A stretch of DNA of 64,000 nucleotides, from positions 247,431-311,430 of the forward strand of contig JAECRL010000004.1 of assembly GCA_016000265.1 (NCBI GenBank), given 5' to 3'. The stretch comes from Burkholderiales bacterium (GTDB lineage: Bacteria; Pseudomonadota; Gammaproteobacteria; Burkholderiales; Burkholderiaceae_C). Each line of letters opens with the position of its first letter. Positions within the stretch are counted from its first letter, which is position 1. A program made the position numbers and the translations under genes. Under the pieces are notes generated by a model. The model saw nothing but the letters and a program-made list of their open reading frames with translations, was not told where the DNA came from and did no database searches. Of this stretch, positions 23,159 to 36,723 are shown piece by piece.

Positions 23159-23469
23159 GGGTGAGGGGAATCCGACGAAGGGTTGATCAAACGGGAAAAC
23201 AGCCTGGGGGCCTGATCGGGCACGGGGTCGTGACCGCCGGCGCAGCCCGGGTGACAGCGCAGCAATCGCCGCGCGGCCAGGTAGCTGCCGGCGGCCGGAC
23301 CGTGACGATCCAGGGCCTCCAGGGCGTAGAGGGAACAGGTCGGCGTGAAGCGACAGGCCGATCCCAGCCAGGGGCTGAGGAAAAACCGATAAGCGCGCAC
23401 CACGCCTTTGAGCAAAGCGTTGACGGCGCGGGACAAACCCGTCAGCAGACGACGCACGCTGCGCATCAT
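23155..23469 (-). CDS. yidD: Membrane protein insertion efficiency factor YidD
   Basis: A 104-residue protein with the YidD signature: [31 protein letters not shown] and [17 protein letters not shown], including the three conserved cysteines. An amphipathic N-terminal helix ([22 protein letters not shown]) associates with the inner membrane in studied homologues and assists YidC-dependent insertion. The start ATG at 23469 overlaps the rnpA stop, and the stop overlaps the yidC ATG, so all three genes are coupled. Confidence 0.93.
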   Translation of the reverse strand: MMRSVRRLLTGLSRAVNALLKGVVRAYRFFLSPWLGSACRFTPTCSLYALEALDRHGPAAGSYLAARRLLRCHPGCAGGHDPVPDQAPRLFSRLINPSSDSPHP

Positions 23470-23972
23470 GCCTGAGCTCCGCTCAAGCGCGCCCACAGCT
23501 CGTCGAGCTCCAGGCGCACGGCGGCGTGGAGCGCGTCGGACGCGGCGGACGGAAACAGCTTGCGATCGAAGGGCGCGCGCAGGCGCACCACCCAGCCATC
23601 GACCTCGGCGCCGTGGCGCCCGATGGCTCGAACCCCGGGCGCGTGGCGTCGAAACGCCTCACGCGCCTGGTGGCGCATCAAGGAGCGGGTGACGGAGCGG
23701 CGTGCCTGTTTTTTGGGCAGGACCAGGCCCAGGCGCCATGCGGGCGCCAGGTCATCCACATGCAGGTGTGCTTCACCCGGCTCGCCTGTTGACAAGTCAG
23801 CAGGGGCGGCGGCACAAACAGCGGCTTCTCGGCCGACCCGTGCCCCCCCGGGAACAGGGGGCGCGACCACCACGCGCGGCAGGATGTGCAGCGAGAAATG
23901 CGCGGTGCGGGCCACCGGGCGGGACCCCAGAGCCCGTTGAAAATCGGCTGATTTCAGGCTGGGTGGGCGCAC
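23466..23972 (-). CDS. rnpA: Ribonuclease P protein component RnpA
   Basis: A 168-residue basic protein, the protein cofactor of RNase P. The family block is [30 protein letters not shown], with the RNR-like arginine-rich segment (here [15 protein letters not shown]), and the N-terminus [24 protein letters not shown]. The start is uncertain: the GTG at 23972 places the family N-terminus correctly, but no Shine-Dalgarno precedes it. An insert near residues 40-75 makes it longer than the ~120 residues of E. coli, as often seen in Burkholderiales. It follows rpmH by 162 bases, with a perfect hairpin in between. Confidence 0.9.
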   Translation of the reverse strand: MRPPSLKSADFQRALGSRPVARTAHFSLHILPRVVVAPPVPGGARVGREAAVCAAAPADLSTGEPGEAHLHVDDLAPAWRLGLVLPKKQARRSVTRSLMRHQAREAFRRHAPGVRAIGRHGAEVDGWVVRLRAPFDRKLFPSAASDALHAAVRLELDELWARLSGAQA

Positions 23973-24008
23973 GGTGCAACACGTGAAAAGAGGGAATCGG
24001 GTCGCGAC

Positions 24009-24031
24009 AAGGCCGGGACGAACCCGGCCTT
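24009..24031. other. Perfect hairpin in the rpmH-rnpA spacer
   Basis: AAGGCCGGG (24009-24017) and CCCGGCCTT (24023-24031) make a 9-bp stem with a 5-base loop. On the transcribed (minus) strand it lies after rpmH and before rnpA. There is no U-tract, so it may be an RNA-processing or partial attenuation element rather than a full terminator. Confidence 0.55.
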
Positions 24032-24134
24032 GTTCTTGCCTGCGCAGGCGGCGCACCGAGGCGCACCGCACCGCGTGCAGGCCGAAGATCGGGGCGCGCT
24101 CAGGAGAGGTCCCTCCCCTTCGCCGCCCCCGGCA

Positions 24135-24269
24135 TCACACGGCCAGGCGCTTGCGGCCCTTGGCGCGGCGAGCGTTGATGACCTTGCGGCCACCCTTGGT
24201 CTTCATGCGCACCAAAAAGCCATGGGTGCGGGCGCGGCGGGTCTTGGAAGGTTGGTAAGTGCGTTTCAT
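24135..24269 (-). CDS. rpmH: 50S ribosomal protein L34
   Basis: A 44-residue highly basic protein, [20 protein letters not shown] at the N-terminus and KGRKRLAV at the end, an essentially canonical L34. It is part of the large ribosomal subunit. It is the first gene of rpmH-rnpA-yidD-yidC and is divergent from dnaA, the classic origin-proximal arrangement. Too short to stand out among longer frames, but unmistakable in sequence. Confidence 0.97.
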   Translation of the reverse strand: MKRTYQPSKTRRARTHGFLVRMKTKGGRKVINARRAKGRKRLAV

Positions 24270-24541
24270 GATGGTCCTTCATGGCCACACACGAAAGGGT
24301 GACCTGGATCCTGACCCCCACTGCAAAGCAGGGCTCAGACGGCAGAACCAGCGATTACAGCAGGTTTATGGGCTGCGGTCAATGCCCCTTGCGCGGACAC
24401 CCTCAAAGCAGGCACCGGGCTTCGGCCTCGCCTACCACGATAAACGGTCCACAGGTTTCGGGAAATTTCTGTGGATAACTCAAGCACCGGGTGGCCTCGC
24501 ACGCTTAGAATTCGCGTCCCAAGGAAGGACTTGTCCACAAC
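24270..24541. promoter_or_regulatory. rpmH-dnaA divergent regulatory region with DnaA boxes
   Basis: This 272-base spacer carries promoters for both genes. A perfect DnaA box lies at 24470-24478 (TGTGGATAA, i.e. TTATCCACA on the minus strand) and a one-mismatch box TTGTCCACA at 24531-24539, immediately before the dnaA ATG. A weaker GGTCCACA lies near 24446. These fit DnaA autoregulation and possibly part of the origin. No clear -35/-10 pair could be chosen. Confidence 0.7.
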
Positions 24542-26122
24542 ATGAGTGCCGCCGAACTGCCGCTGACACCGGCCTCCCCCGCCACCCGACTCGATGACCC
24601 GGATTCGCTGTGGCAACGCTGCTGCGCGCGCCTGGCCATGGAGATGCCGGAGCAGCAGTTCAACACCTGGATCCGCCCCCTGCCCCCCGCCGACGTCACC
24701 CGTCAGGGCGACACCACCCTGGTGAGCGTGCGCGTGCCCAACCGCTTCATGCTGGACTGGATCCGCACGCAGTACAGCGCGCGCATCGAGGCCCTGCTGT
24801 CCGAAGAACAAGCCGGCGAGCTGCGCCTGGAGCTGGGCCTGGCGCCCCGCGTCGCCGCCCCCGTCGTGACCGTTCGCCCCGGAGGCATGGTCGTGCCCGG
24901 GCGGGCGCTGCCGCCGAATGCCGCCCACCACGCGGGATACAACGCGGGGTACAACACTGGCCACCACAACGGCCACAGCGGCGCAGGCGGCCAGCCCACG
25001 CACGCCCACCACGGACAAGCTGGCCAGCCCTCCTTCGGCGGCCACGAACCCCCGCCTCACCTGGGTGACGCCCCCAGCCGCTCGCCGAACCACACGCCGC
25101 GGGTCATGGGCCTGAACGCCGCCCTGACCTTCGACAACCTCGTGCCCGGCCGCGCCAACCAGATGGCCCGCACCGCCGCCCTGCACGTCGCAGGCAGCCC
25201 CGGCCACATGTACAACCCGCTGTTCATCTACGGCGGCGTCGGCCTGGGCAAGACCCACTTGATGAACGCCGTGGGCAACGCCCTCCTGGCCGACAAGCCC
25301 GACGCGCGCATCCTCTACCTGCACGCCGAGCAGTTCATCTCCGACGTGGTCAAGAACTACCAGCGCAAAACGTTCGACGAGCTCAAGGCCAAGTACCACC
25401 AGCTCGACCTGCTGCTGATCGACGACGTGCAGTTCTTCGCGGGCAAGGACCGCACCCAGGAAGAGTTCTTCAACGCGTTCGAGGCCCTGCTGGCCAAGAA
25501 GGCGCACATCATCATGACGTCGGACACCTACCCCAAGGGCCTGGCCAACATCGATGAGCGCCTGACCTCGCGCTTCGACTCCGGCCTGACGGTGGCCATC
25601 GAGCCGCCCGAGCTGGAAATGCGCGTGGCCATCCTGATCAAGAAGGCCGCCCAGGAGGGCATCGAGATGCCGGAAGACGTCGCCTTCTTCGTGGCCAAGA
25701 ACGTGCGCGCCAACGTGCGCGAACTCGAAGGCGCCCTGCGCAAGGTGCTGGCCTTCGCCAAGTTCAGCCACAAGGAGATCACCATCACCCTGGCGCGCGA
25801 GGCCCTGAAGGACCTGCTGTCGATCCAGAACCGCCAGATCTCGGTGGAAAACATCCAGAAGACCGTGGCCGACTTCTACAAGATCAAAGTCGCCGACATG
25901 TACTCCAAGAAGCGCCCGGCTTCCATCGCCCGCCCGCGCCAGATCGCCATGTACCTGGCCAAGGAGCTGACGCAAAAGAGCCTGCCCGAGATCGGCGAGC
26001 TCTTTGGCGGGCGCGACCACACCACCGTGCTGCACGCCGTGCGCAAGATCGGCGGCGAACGCGGCAAGGACAGCGAACTCAACCAGCAACTCCACGTGCT
26101 GGAGCAGACGCTCAAGGGCTGA
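24542..26122 (+). CDS. dnaA: Chromosomal replication initiator protein DnaA
   Basis: A 526-residue initiator. Domain I (about 15-100: [25 protein letters not shown]), a long domain II linker (about 105-190) rich in His, Gly and Asn with AGYN and GHH repeats, AAA+ domain III with [16 protein letters not shown] (Walker A) and [13 protein letters not shown] (Walker B), and DNA-binding domain IV ending in [14 protein letters not shown]. It binds DnaA boxes and melts the origin. The linker makes it longer than E. coli DnaA (467). The ATG follows a DnaA-box-like nonamer by 2 bases, and the gene ends with its own terminator ahead of dnaN. Confidence 0.98.
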   Translation: MSAAELPLTPASPATRLDDPDSLWQRCCARLAMEMPEQQFNTWIRPLPPADVTRQGDTTLVSVRVPNRFMLDWIRTQYSARIEALLSEEQAGELRLELGLAPRVAAPVVTVRPGGMVVPGRALPPNAAHHAGYNAGYNTGHHNGHSGAGGQPTHAHHGQAGQPSFGGHEPPPHLGDAPSRSPNHTPRVMGLNAALTFDNLVPGRANQMARTAALHVAGSPGHMYNPLFIYGGVGLGKTHLMNAVGNALLADKPDARILYLHAEQFISDVVKNYQRKTFDELKAKYHQLDLLLIDDVQFFAGKDRTQEEFFNAFEALLAKKAHIIMTSDTYPKGLANIDERLTSRFDSGLTVAIEPPELEMRVAILIKKAAQEGIEMPEDVAFFVAKNVRANVRELEGALRKVLAFAKFSHKEITITLAREALKDLLSIQNRQISVENIQKTVADFYKIKVADMYSKKRPASIARPRQIAMYLAKELTQKSLPEIGELFGGRDHTTVLHAVRKIGGERGKDSELNQQLHVLEQTLKG

Positions 26123-26143
26123 ACGACGCGCCCAAGGCCCCCG

Positions 26144-26170
26144 AGAGACCCCTGGCGGTCTCTTTTTTTT
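26144..26170 (+). terminator. Rho-independent terminator of dnaA
   Basis: AGAGACC (26144-26150) / GGTCTCT (26157-26163) with a 6-base loop, followed by a run of eight T. It separates dnaA from dnaN transcription. Confidence 0.85.
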
Positions 26171-26391
26171 CACCCTGTCAAGTCACAACCCTGTGGACAA
26201 GTTTCGAACAAGGCACCCCTTGTCCACAGGCCGCCGCTGTTTTCCAAAGTTGTTGTCTGTTGTCCCCATCGCGAAGGCGGGTACGATCCACAGGCTTGTC
26301 CGGGGCTTAAATCCTTGATGGATCAGGACAAAATAGCGTTGTGCACAGAAAAAGTCGCCCTCTACTACGACGACCAATTTGAAAGATTAAG
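26171..26391. other. Candidate replication origin (oriC) between dnaA and dnaN
   Basis: The dnaA-dnaN spacer holds DnaA boxes of the TTNTNCACA type at 26192-26200 (reverse, TGTGGACAA), 26220-26228 (TTGTCCACA) and 26339-26347 (TTGTGCACA), plus a weaker CGATCCACA at 26284-26292. The stretch 26300-26391 is AT-richer than its surroundings and could contain the unwinding element. Gene order supports an origin here; which side of dnaA is the true oriC needs skew or replication data. Confidence 0.6.
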
Positions 26392-30148
<3,757 letters not shown>

Positions 30149-30171
30149 TGTGCATCGATCGCGCGTGAATC

Positions 30172-30600
30172 ATGAGCACCCTTGATCTCAGCGCCCTGCG
30201 TTCAGCGATGGCCTCGCTGGACGACGGGTTGGCTGTGGTCGGTGACTCGAACTGGTTCAGTCAACAAGATGAGCGGGTCCGCAACACCTTGGTGGCAGGC
30301 GTGATTCAGAACTTTGAATTCGTCTATGAAATCAGCGTGAAGATGCTGAGGCGTCAACTCGAAGCCGAGGCCGATACCCCTGCGGAGATTGATCAGGCAG
30401 GCTTTCGTGACCTGTTGCGCCTGGCAGCCGAGAAGGGGTTGATTTCCGATGTTGAAGCCTGGTTCGGGTTCAGGCAGATGCGCAACATCACGGCCCACAC
30501 CCACGACCATGCCAAGGCTCAACAGGTGTATCAAGGCACGCAAGCCTTTTTGATTCACGCACGCCAGTTGCTGGCGCAGCTGGAAGCCCGCCATGGCTGA
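30172..30600 (+). CDS. HEPN-type nucleotidyltransferase substrate-binding protein (HI0074 family), predicted toxin
   Basis: A 142-residue all-helical protein of the HI0074/TIGR01987 family. The segment FEFVYEISVKMLRRQLE and the C-terminal RQMRNITAHTHD show the HEPN RNase signature R-x4-H (RNITAH) followed by the typical polar residues. In HEPN/MNT toxin-antitoxin pairs the HEPN protein is an RNase toxin silenced by adenylylation by the MNT partner. The partner overlaps it by 8 bases downstream. The pair is the first half of an overlapping four-gene operon directly behind gyrB. Confidence 0.88.
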   Translation: MSTLDLSALRSAMASLDDGLAVVGDSNWFSQQDERVRNTLVAGVIQNFEFVYEISVKMLRRQLEAEADTPAEIDQAGFRDLLRLAAEKGLISDVEAWFGFRQMRNITAHTHDHAKAQQVYQGTQAFLIHARQLLAQLEARHG

Positions 30601-30949
30601 AGTGCCTGAGGGCCTGGACGTCGAGCCCCGGCATTGGGCCATCGTTCAACAGGTCCTTGCGCAACACGCACCCGATTTGGAAGTGTGGGCGTTTGGTTCA
30701 CGCACCAAGGGCACAGCCAAGCCTCACTCAGACCTGGATCTGGTCGTCATCTCGCCCCAGCCTTTGACCATCGGGCAACAGGCTGTTTTGCTCGATGCGT
30801 TCTCCGAGTCCGACCTGCCCTGGCGAGTGGATGTGGTGGACTGGGCGAGCACGGCTGAGCCCTTCAGGGCGCTGATTGATCAGCACAAGGTGCGCATCCA
30901 GGCCGCGTCAGCGCAACCGATCCAGGCTGACCACCCGCTTCACCCATGA
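30593..30949 (+). CDS. MNT-type minimal nucleotidyltransferase, predicted antitoxin
   Basis: A 118-residue protein with the minimal nucleotidyltransferase motif [24 protein letters not shown] for nucleotide binding and the DxD metal-binding aspartates, plus a later Asp in WRVDVVDW. This is the MntA-like partner of HEPN toxins, which it adenylylates. It overlaps the HEPN gene by 8 bases and its stop overlaps the start of the DEXH helicase gene (ATGA), so all are likely translated together. Confidence 0.88.
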   Translation: MAEVPEGLDVEPRHWAIVQQVLAQHAPDLEVWAFGSRTKGTAKPHSDLDLVVISPQPLTIGQQAVLLDAFSESDLPWRVDVVDWASTAEPFRALIDQHKVRIQAASAQPIQADHPLHP

Positions 30950-33441
30950 TCGAGGCCCAGCGGCTCGACTGGCTCGCGCAACGCAACTGGCGTCCGTTTG
31001 ACTTCCAGCAGCAGGTCTGGGCCGCCATGGCCCAGGGCGACAGCGGCCTGCTGCACGCCACCACCGGTTCGGGCAAGACCTACGCGGTGTGGCTGGGTGC
31101 CTTGGGCGCCCTCGCTGGCGAGCCTGAGGCGGGCAAACCGACGCGCTCAGCCGCCAAGGCCCCGCCGCTGACGGTGCTGTGGGTCACGCCCATGCGGGCC
31201 CTGGCCGCCGACACCCTGGCCGCCTTGCAAGCCCCCCTGCCCGAGCTGGCGCCGCACTGGAGCCTGGCGGCGCGCACCGGCGACACCACCAGCAGCGAGC
31301 GCGCCCGCCAGCGCGATCGCCTGCCCACCGTGCTCGTCACCACCCCCGAGAGCCTCACGCTGATGCTGACCCACGACCAGGCCGCGCAGCGCCTGGGCGG
31401 TGTGCGCCTCGTGGTGGTCGACGAATGGCACGAGTTGCTGGGCAGCAAGCGCGGCGTGCAGCTGCAGCTGGCGCTGGCGCGGCTGCGTCACTGGGTGCCC
31501 GGCTTGCAGACCTGGGGCCTCTCGGCCACCCTGGGTGACCTGGCTCACGCGCGCGACGTGCTGGTGGGCCCGGGCCGGCCGGGTGCGCTCATCGAAGCGC
31601 GGCTGCCCAAAGAGCGCGTGGTCGACACCCTGCTGCCCGACGCCGTCGAGCGCTTCCCGTGGGCCGGCCACCTGGGCCTGGTCATGCGCGACGCCGTGGT
31701 CCGAGAAATCGAGGCCTCGTCGACCACGCTGGTGTTCACCAACACCCGCGCGCAAGCCGAGCTCTGGTACCACGCGTTGCTGGAGGCGCGGCCCGACTGG
31801 TCGGGCCTGATCGCCCTGCACCACGGCTCGCTCGACAAGGACGTGCGCACCTGGGTGGAGGCGGGACTGAAGTCCGGCCAGCTCAAGGCGGTGGTGGCCA
31901 CCTCCAGCCTGGACCTGGGCGTGGACTTCTCGCCGGTCGAGCGCGTGCTGCAGGTGGGCTCGGCCAAGGGCGTGGCGAGGCTGCTGCAGCGGGCGGGGCG
32001 CAGCGGCCACGCGCCCGGTCAGCCCTCCCGGCTCACGCTGGTGCCCACGCACAGCCTGGAGCTGGTGGAGGCGGTGGCGGCGCGTCGGGCCGTGGCCGCC
32101 GGGCAGGTCGAGGCGGTGCGCAGCCCCGAGCTGGCGCTGGACGTGCTGGTGCAGCACGTGGTCAGCGTGGCCTTGGGCGGCGGCTTCGAGGCCACGGAGC
32201 TGTTGCAAGAGGTGCGCGAAACGCACGCTTACGCCAAGCTGAGCCAGGCGCAATGGGATTGGGTGCTCGACTTCGCTGGCCGCGGCGGCGAGGCCCTGCG
32301 CGCCTACCCCGACTACCGCCGCATCCAGCTGGGTGACGACGGCCGCTACCACCTGCCCGACCCCACCCTGGCGCGTCGCCACCGCCTGTCGGTGGGCACC
32401 ATCGTGAGTGAGGGCAGCATCCGCGTGGCCTTCGTGCGGGGCGCCGTGCTGGGTCACGTCGAAGAAGACTTCGTGGCCCGCTTGCGCAAGGGCGACTGCT
32501 TCCTGTTCGGCGGGCGCCTGCTGGAGCTGGTGCGCGTGCACGAGATGACGGCCCAGGTGAAGCTGGCCAGCGGCCGCCGCGCCGCCGTGCCACGCTGGCA
32601 TGGGGGCAAGATGCCGCTGTCCTCGCGCCTGGCCGACGCCATGCTGCAGGTGCTGGACGAGGCCGCGCAAGGGCTCGAAGCGAACGCCGCGCCGAGCGAG
32701 CCCGAGCTGCAGGCCGTGTGGCCGCTGTTGTCGCTGCAGCACCGCTGGTCGGCCCTGCCTCGACCGGGCCAGCTGCTGGTGGAGCGCTTGCACAGCCGCG
32801 ACGGCGCCCACCTCTTCGTCTACCCCTTCGCCGGACGGCAAGTGCACCTCAGCCTGGCCACCTTGTGGGCGTGGCGGCTGGCGCGACAAGGCCCCGCCAC
32901 CTTCTCGATCTCGGTCAACGACTATGGCTTCGAGCTGCTGGCGGCCGACCCCGATGCCCTGCCCGCCGCCGACGAGCTGGCCGCCTGGCGCGAGGCCTTG
33001 CTGAGCGAGCACGACCTGATCGACGACGCCCGCGCCAGCATCAACGCCACCGAGCTGGCGCAGCGGCGCTTTCGGGAGATCGCGCGCATCTCGGGCCTGG
33101 TGTTCACGGGCTACCCCGGCGAGCAGCGCAGCGCGCGTCAGCTGCAGGCCTCCAGCGGCTTGTTCTTCGAGGTCTTTCGCCAGCACGACCCCGACAACCT
33201 GCTGCTGCAACAGGCCCAGCGCGAGGTGCTGCGCCAGGAGTTCGACATCGACCGCCTGGCCGACGTCATGCGCCGCCTGCGCGAGCAGCCCTGGCGGGTG
33301 CGCGAGCTGGCGCGCTTCTCGCCCCTCTCCTTCCCGCTGATGGTGGAGCGCCTGCGCGAAAGCCTGAGCACCGAGAAGCTGCAGACCCGCCTGGAGCGCC
33401 TGCTGCGCGAACTGCACGGCGTGGCAGACTCCGGCGCATGA
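30946..33441 (+). CDS. Ligase-associated DNA damage response DEXH-box helicase (Lhr-like)
   Basis: An 831-residue superfamily 2 helicase. Q-like [11 protein letters not shown], motif [16 protein letters not shown] (about 45-57), motif [12 protein letters not shown] (DEWH, about 155-165), motif III LSATLGD, then RecA2 with [24 protein letters not shown] and RAGRSGH. A winged-helix and C-terminal region with MPLSSRLAD follows. This matches the ligase-associated DEXH helicases, normally encoded with a DNA ligase, an exonuclease and the PdeM phosphoesterase. Only PdeM is present here; ligase and exonuclease are not in the window. Overlaps MNT upstream and pdeM downstream. Confidence 0.92.
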   Translation: MIEAQRLDWLAQRNWRPFDFQQQVWAAMAQGDSGLLHATTGSGKTYAVWLGALGALAGEPEAGKPTRSAAKAPPLTVLWVTPMRALAADTLAALQAPLPELAPHWSLAARTGDTTSSERARQRDRLPTVLVTTPESLTLMLTHDQAAQRLGGVRLVVVDEWHELLGSKRGVQLQLALARLRHWVPGLQTWGLSATLGDLAHARDVLVGPGRPGALIEARLPKERVVDTLLPDAVERFPWAGHLGLVMRDAVVREIEASSTTLVFTNTRAQAELWYHALLEARPDWSGLIALHHGSLDKDVRTWVEAGLKSGQLKAVVATSSLDLGVDFSPVERVLQVGSAKGVARLLQRAGRSGHAPGQPSRLTLVPTHSLELVEAVAARRAVAAGQVEAVRSPELALDVLVQHVVSVALGGGFEATELLQEVRETHAYAKLSQAQWDWVLDFAGRGGEALRAYPDYRRIQLGDDGRYHLPDPTLARRHRLSVGTIVSEGSIRVAFVRGAVLGHVEEDFVARLRKGDCFLFGGRLLELVRVHEMTAQVKLASGRRAAVPRWHGGKMPLSSRLADAMLQVLDEAAQGLEANAAPSEPELQAVWPLLSLQHRWSALPRPGQLLVERLHSRDGAHLFVYPFAGRQVHLSLATLWAWRLARQGPATFSISVNDYGFELLAADPDALPAADELAAWREALLSEHDLIDDARASINATELAQRRFREIARISGLVFTGYPGEQRSARQLQASSGLFFEVFRQHDPDNLLLQQAQREVLRQEFDIDRLADVMRRLREQPWRVRELARFSPLSFPLMVERLRESLSTEKLQTRLERLLRELHGVADSGA

Positions 33442-34130
33442 GCCCCAGCCCGACGCGCGAACCCGACTTCGTGCTGACCGCCCCCAGCGGCGCCGAGCTG
33501 CACCTGATGCCCGAGCGCGCGGCCTGGTGCCCGCACAGCGAGACCCTGTTCGTGGCCGACGTGCACCTGGGCAAGGCGGCCACCTTCCGCGCCCGCGGCC
33601 TGCCCGTGCCCCAAGGCACCACCACCGAAACCCTGACGCGACTCAGCCAGGCCCTGCGCCGCAGCGGCGCGCGCGAGCTGGTGGTGCTGGGCGACCTGCT
33701 GCACGCCCGCGAAAGCCACGCCAGCGACACCCTCGCGGCCGTGCAACGCTGGCGCGACGCCCACCCGGGCCTGCGCTGCAGCGTGGTGATGGGCAACCAC
33801 GACCGCCACGCCGGCCCGCTGGGCGCGAGCCTCGGCTTCGAAGCCCTGCCGGGCGGCCACCACAGCGAGCACTGGCTGGGCGTGCACGAAGAGGCCGACC
33901 TGAGCCCCACCCCGGCCGCCGACACGCGCCTCGTGCTGGCCGGCCACCTGCACCCCGTGGCCGTGCTCAACGGCCGCACCGACCGCCTGCGCCTGCCGTG
34001 CTTCTGGCTGCGCGACAGAGTGCTCACGCTGCCGGCGTTCGGCGCCTTCACAGGAGGGCACCGCATCGAGACGCAAGGGGCGCGCACGTTCGTGGTGGCG
34101 GAGCGGGTGGTGGAGTTGGGGGCGGCGTGA
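33438..34130 (+). CDS. pdeM: Ligase-associated DNA damage response endonuclease PdeM (calcineurin-like phosphoesterase)
   Basis: A 230-residue metallophosphoesterase. Metal-binding motifs: [16 protein letters not shown] (D-x-H), [11 protein letters not shown] (GD), VVMGNHDRH (GNHD) and [11 protein letters not shown] (GHxH). This is the PdeM partner of the ligase-associated helicase. The ATG at 33438 overlaps the helicase stop (ATGA); the open frame upstream is antisense-like noise within the helicase gene. It closes the HEPN-MNT-helicase-PdeM unit. Nuclease activity is known for the family, not shown here. Confidence 0.92.
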   Translation: MSPSPTREPDFVLTAPSGAELHLMPERAAWCPHSETLFVADVHLGKAATFRARGLPVPQGTTTETLTRLSQALRRSGARELVVLGDLLHARESHASDTLAAVQRWRDAHPGLRCSVVMGNHDRHAGPLGASLGFEALPGGHHSEHWLGVHEEADLSPTPAADTRLVLAGHLHPVAVLNGRTDRLRLPCFWLRDRVLTLPAFGAFTGGHRIETQGARTFVVAERVVELGAA

Positions 34131-34288
34131 GCGGGGCGGGTGGCGTGAGATCAACCCTGGCGCCGCCGACGGCCATTCGGCTCACCAAGCGCCACCTCCA
34201 ATGGGGGAGGTTTCCGTTACGCTTCGTCACCCCAGGCTGAACCTCACCAGAAGGACCTCACCCGCCTGGTGTTCAGGGAGCAGTTGCA

Positions 34289-36721
34289 GTGATCGTTTAC
34301 CAGGCCAGCAAGCGGCAGTTCATCGAGGACACGTTCCACAACGACATCGGGTTCGTGTTGTCGCAGCAGTACCTGCGCACCACGGGCCGCCGGCCTGCTC
34401 CGGCCGAGTTCAACGCCTGGGAGAACTCGCTTTTCCGAATCGGTGAGGTGCTCAGGGACGACGCCATCCCCGACGACATGGGCGTGGCGCTCGAATACAC
34501 CGTGCCGCAAACCTCCAAGCGCATCGACGTGCTGCTGACGGGGGAAGACGAAGCCGGCTTGCCCAAGCTGGTCATCATCGAACTCAAGCAGTGGTCGCAG
34601 GCCCGCTTCAGCGAGAAGGACGGCATCGTCTGGGCCCGCCGCGGCGGCAAGGCCGGTGAGACCGAAGGCGCCCACCCCAGCTACCAGGCCTGGTCGTACG
34701 CCGCGCTGCTCAATGACTTCAACACCGCCGTGTACGAAGGCGGCGTGGCCCTGCAGCCCTGCGCCTACCTGCACAACTACCCCCGGCGCGACGGCGTCAT
34801 CGACCACCCGGCGTACGCGCCGCACATGCAGCGCGCGCCGCTGTTCCTGAAAAAAGAAGCCGACCAGCTCAAGGCCTTCATCCGCCAGCACGTGCGCCAC
34901 GGCGACAAGCGCAACCTGCTCTACCTGATCGAGCACGGCAAGATCAGGCCATCGAAGATGCTGGCCGACAGCGTCGCCGGGCTGCTGCAAGGCAAGCAGG
35001 AGTTCGTGCTGGTCGACGACCAGAAGCTGGTGTTCGAGACCGTGCTGCAGGCCGATGCCAAAGCGCACAAGGGCCTGGACAAAGGCAAAGCGCCGCGCAA
35101 GCAGGTGGTGATCGTGCAAGGCGGGCCCGGCACCGGCAAAACCGTGGTGGCCGTGAACCTGCTGGCTGCCCTGCTGCAACGCCAGCGCAATGCGCGCTAC
35201 GTGTCGAAGAACGCCGCGCCACGCAGCGTGTACGCCGCCAAGCTCACCGGCACCTTCAAGAAAACGCACATCCACAACCTGTTCAGCGGCTCGGGCGGCT
35301 TCGTGGACAGCGCGGCCAACGCCTTCGACACCCTGCTGGTGGACGAGGCCCACCGCCTCAACGAGAAGTCGGGCCTGTACGGCAACCTCGGCGAAAACCA
35401 GGTCAAGGAAGTGATCAACGCCGCGCGCTGCACCGTGTTCTTCGTGGACGACGACCAGCGCGTGACCCTGGCCGACGTGGGCCACAGCGACGAGCTGCGC
35501 AAGTGGGCGCGCGAGCTGGGCGCCGACGTGACCGAGCTGGAGCTGGCCTCGCAGTTCCGCTGCAGCGGCAGCGACGGCTACCTGGCGTGGCTGGACGACG
35601 TGCTCGGCATCCGCCCCACGGCCAACGCCACGCTGGAGGCCGGCGAGTATGACTTCAGGGTGCTCGACAGCCCCACCGCGTTGCATGCCCTGATCGACAG
35701 CCAGAACCGCGCCAGCAACAAGGCCCGCGTGGTGGCCGGCTACTGCTGGGGCTGGCCGAGCAAGAAGGACCCGAGCGCCTTCGACATCGTGATCCCTGAG
35801 CACGGCTACCGCCGCCAGTGGAACCTCACGCAAGACGGCAGCCTGTGGATCATGGCCGACGAGTCGGTGGCGCAAGTGGGTTGCATCCACACCTGCCAGG
35901 GCCTGGAGGTGGACCACGTGGGCGTGATCATCGGCCCCGACCTGGTCTACCGAGACGGCCGCGTGCAGACCGACCCCAAGGCCCGCGCCAAATCAGACAA
36001 GAGCATCAGGGGCCTGGGCGCCATGATGAAGCGCGACCCGCAAGGCGCCCAGGCGCTGGCCGACCGCATCATCAAGAACACCTACCGCACGCTGATGACC
36101 CGTGGCATGAAGGGCTGCCACGTGTACTGCTGCGACCCGGCCTTGGCCGAGTACCTGCGTGGGCGCCTGGGCCAGCGTGTGCACGCCACCGAGCCCACCT
36201 TGCCGGCACCGCCCAGCGCCAAGGTGCTGCCGCTGCGCCGTGTGAGCGATGCAGAGCGCGCGCAAGGCGTGCCCGCTGTGCCGGTGGTGAGTTTGAAGTT
36301 CGCGGCAGGCTCATTCAGTGACCCACAAGCCCTGGAAGATGGCGCCACCGAGTGGGTGGAGCTGCCCGAATGGGTGAAGCCCCAGCCCGGCCTGTTCGTG
36401 GCCCAGGTGGTGGGCGAGTCGATGAACAAGCGCATCCCCAACGGGGCCTGGTGCCTGTTCAGGGCCAACCCGCAAGGCACGCGCAACGGGAAGATCGTGG
36501 TGGTGCAGCACCGCAGCATCAGCGACCCGGAGACGGGGGGCAGCTACACCGTCAAGCGGTATCGGAGTGAGAAGGTGGTGGATGCGGATGGCACTTGGCG
36601 GCACGAGAGGATTGAGTTGGTGCCGGAGAGTGATGGGGTGGGGTTTGAGGTGATGACCATGCAGCCCAACGATGTGTACGCCTTGAGCGTGATTGCGGAA
36701 TGGTTGATGGTGGTGGAGTGA
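34289..36721 (+). CDS. Fusion of PD-(D/E)XK-like nuclease, DUF2075 helicase and S24/LexA-like peptidase
   Basis: An 810-residue protein in three parts. Residues 1-110 carry a nuclease-like core: KRID (D80) and VIIELKQW (E98-x-K100). Residues ~265-640 are a DUF2075 (Schlafen group 3-like) P-loop helicase: Walker A GGPGTGKT (278-285), DEAH box LLVDEAHR (349-356), and GCIHTCQGLEVDHVG (531-545). Residues ~690-810 look like an S24/LexA/CI peptidase: FVAQVVGESMNKRIPNGAW (Ser711) and GSYTVKRYRSEK (Lys756), the Ser-Lys dyad spacing of that family. GTG start with CAGGGAG 8 bases upstream. It is followed after 2 bases by the DUF3883 gene. Likely a defence protein; the peptidase could release or sense the nuclease-helicase. 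Function is inference. Confidence 0.85.
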   Translation: MIVYQASKRQFIEDTFHNDIGFVLSQQYLRTTGRRPAPAEFNAWENSLFRIGEVLRDDAIPDDMGVALEYTVPQTSKRIDVLLTGEDEAGLPKLVIIELKQWSQARFSEKDGIVWARRGGKAGETEGAHPSYQAWSYAALLNDFNTAVYEGGVALQPCAYLHNYPRRDGVIDHPAYAPHMQRAPLFLKKEADQLKAFIRQHVRHGDKRNLLYLIEHGKIRPSKMLADSVAGLLQGKQEFVLVDDQKLVFETVLQADAKAHKGLDKGKAPRKQVVIVQGGPGTGKTVVAVNLLAALLQRQRNARYVSKNAAPRSVYAAKLTGTFKKTHIHNLFSGSGGFVDSAANAFDTLLVDEAHRLNEKSGLYGNLGENQVKEVINAARCTVFFVDDDQRVTLADVGHSDELRKWARELGADVTELELASQFRCSGSDGYLAWLDDVLGIRPTANATLEAGEYDFRVLDSPTALHALIDSQNRASNKARVVAGYCWGWPSKKDPSAFDIVIPEHGYRRQWNLTQDGSLWIMADESVAQVGCIHTCQGLEVDHVGVIIGPDLVYRDGRVQTDPKARAKSDKSIRGLGAMMKRDPQGAQALADRIIKNTYRTLMTRGMKGCHVYCCDPALAEYLRGRLGQRVHATEPTLPAPPSAKVLPLRRVSDAERAQGVPAVPVVSLKFAAGSFSDPQALEDGATEWVELPEWVKPQPGLFVAQVVGESMNKRIPNGAWCLFRANPQGTRNGKIVVVQHRSISDPETGGSYTVKRYRSEKVVDADGTWRHERIELVPESDGVGFEVMTMQPNDVYALSVIAEWLMVVE

Positions 36722-36723
36722 CG

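Noticed and set aside
23968..23987. CACGTG palindrome near the rnpA start as a fourth parS site
   Set aside because: Only the CACGTG core and a few flanking bases match; five of sixteen positions differ from parS.
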